Source: Candidatus Desulfovibrio intestinipullorum (lineage in GTDB: Bacteria > Desulfobacterota > Desulfovibrionia > Desulfovibrionales > Desulfovibrionaceae). From it: a stretch of DNA of 36,612 nt. Where the stretch lies: positions 1 to 36,612 of the forward strand of contig DXHV01000033.1 in the NCBI GenBank assembly GCA_019113165.1, given 5' to 3'. Shown here one piece after another: positions 36,481 to 36,612 of this stretch. How positions within the stretch are numbered: the stretch's first letter is position 1; the number at the start of each line of letters is the position of its first letter. A program made the translations under genes and the position numbers. Below the pieces are notes generated by a model that ran no database searches, had not been told where the DNA came from, and saw only the letters and a program-made list of their open reading frames with translations.

Positions 36481-36481
36481 C

Positions 36482-36500
36482 CCCCCGGCTTTGCCGGGGG
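36482..36500. repeat. GC-rich palindrome upstream of tssB
   Basis: CCCCCGGC (36482-36489) pairs with GCCGGGGG (36493-36500) around a TTT loop. Neither strand has a T-run after it. It lies next to the possible promoter. Confidence 0.7.
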
Positions 36501-36531
36501 ACTCACAAAAGCTTGGCTTATGCGGCGGTCG

Positions 36532-36595
36532 GCGAAGGATGGGCTGATGGCTCCGTGCGAGCTTGCTCGTACGGAGCCTGCCAGCCCATCCTCGC
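36532..36595. repeat. Long imperfect palindrome at the right edge
   Basis: Segments 36532-36546 and 36582-36595 pair almost fully (GGATGGGCTG with CAGCCCATCC, plus GCG/CGC with a one-base bulge). The inside continues with GGCTCCGT/ACGGAGCC and CGAG/CTCG around a CTTG loop. The whole can form a long hairpin on either strand. It could be the end of a mobile or repeat element or a structured RNA; the rest lies outside the window. Confidence 0.7.
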
Positions 36596-36612
36596 ACTGT
36601 CCCCATTTGAAG

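Overview
The window is a high-GC bacterial chromosome segment. The gene content (tatBC, a small redox-gene operon and a complete-looking T6SS of the Proteobacteria/Desulfobacterota kind) suggests a diderm. A Desulfovibrio-type organism is my best guess, but no rRNA or housekeeping marker is present to prove it.

Left part (1-7850). tatB and the 5' part of tatC lie on the minus strand and overlap by ATGA; TatC carries an acidic N-terminal extension of about 180 residues. On the plus strand there is a 206-residue protein built entirely of eight 24-residue repeats (DUF4116-like), followed by a good terminator. Then comes a plus-strand redox gene set: a cytoplasmic tandem-CMD-domain protein, an exported cyclophilin-like protein, an aldo/keto reductase, an exported paralogue of the CMD protein, and a flavodoxin, closed by a strong terminator at 7050-7100. 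A small gene follows that encodes only the N-terminal helix-turn-helix part of an IS630-type transposase, with its own consensus -10 box, strong ribosome binding site and terminator.

Right part (7880-36319). One long minus-strand run encodes a type VI secretion system, transcribed right to left: tssB, tssC, hcp, tssE, tssF, tssG, tssH(clpV), an unrecognised 259-residue protein, tssJ, tssK, tssL, tssM, an 83-residue unknown protein and vgrG. Most junctions are tight or overlapping (ATGA or TGATG). hcp is set apart by strong stem-loops on both sides, as expected if it is expressed differently from its neighbours. No tssA is seen.

Downstream of vgrG the locus becomes a cargo/adaptor module. Three divergent, paralogous, coiled-coil proteins (P1, P2, P3; 281, 223 and 209 residues) have visibly lower GC. 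They are followed by a 1347-residue DUF2169 protein fused to a cysteine-rich pentapeptide-repeat domain, a second pentapeptide protein, a DUF3540 protein, a DUF4150 (PAAR-like) tip protein and a final protein with a signal peptide. DUF2169, DUF3540, DUF4150 and pentapeptide genes are known companions of T6SS effectors. The unknown coiled-coil trio and the last, signal-peptide-bearing protein are therefore the best candidates for undescribed effector, adaptor or immunity functions.

I see no tRNA, rRNA, CRISPR array or complete insertion sequence. The right edge (36482-36595) holds two strong palindromic structures of unknown origin upstream of the T6SS operon.
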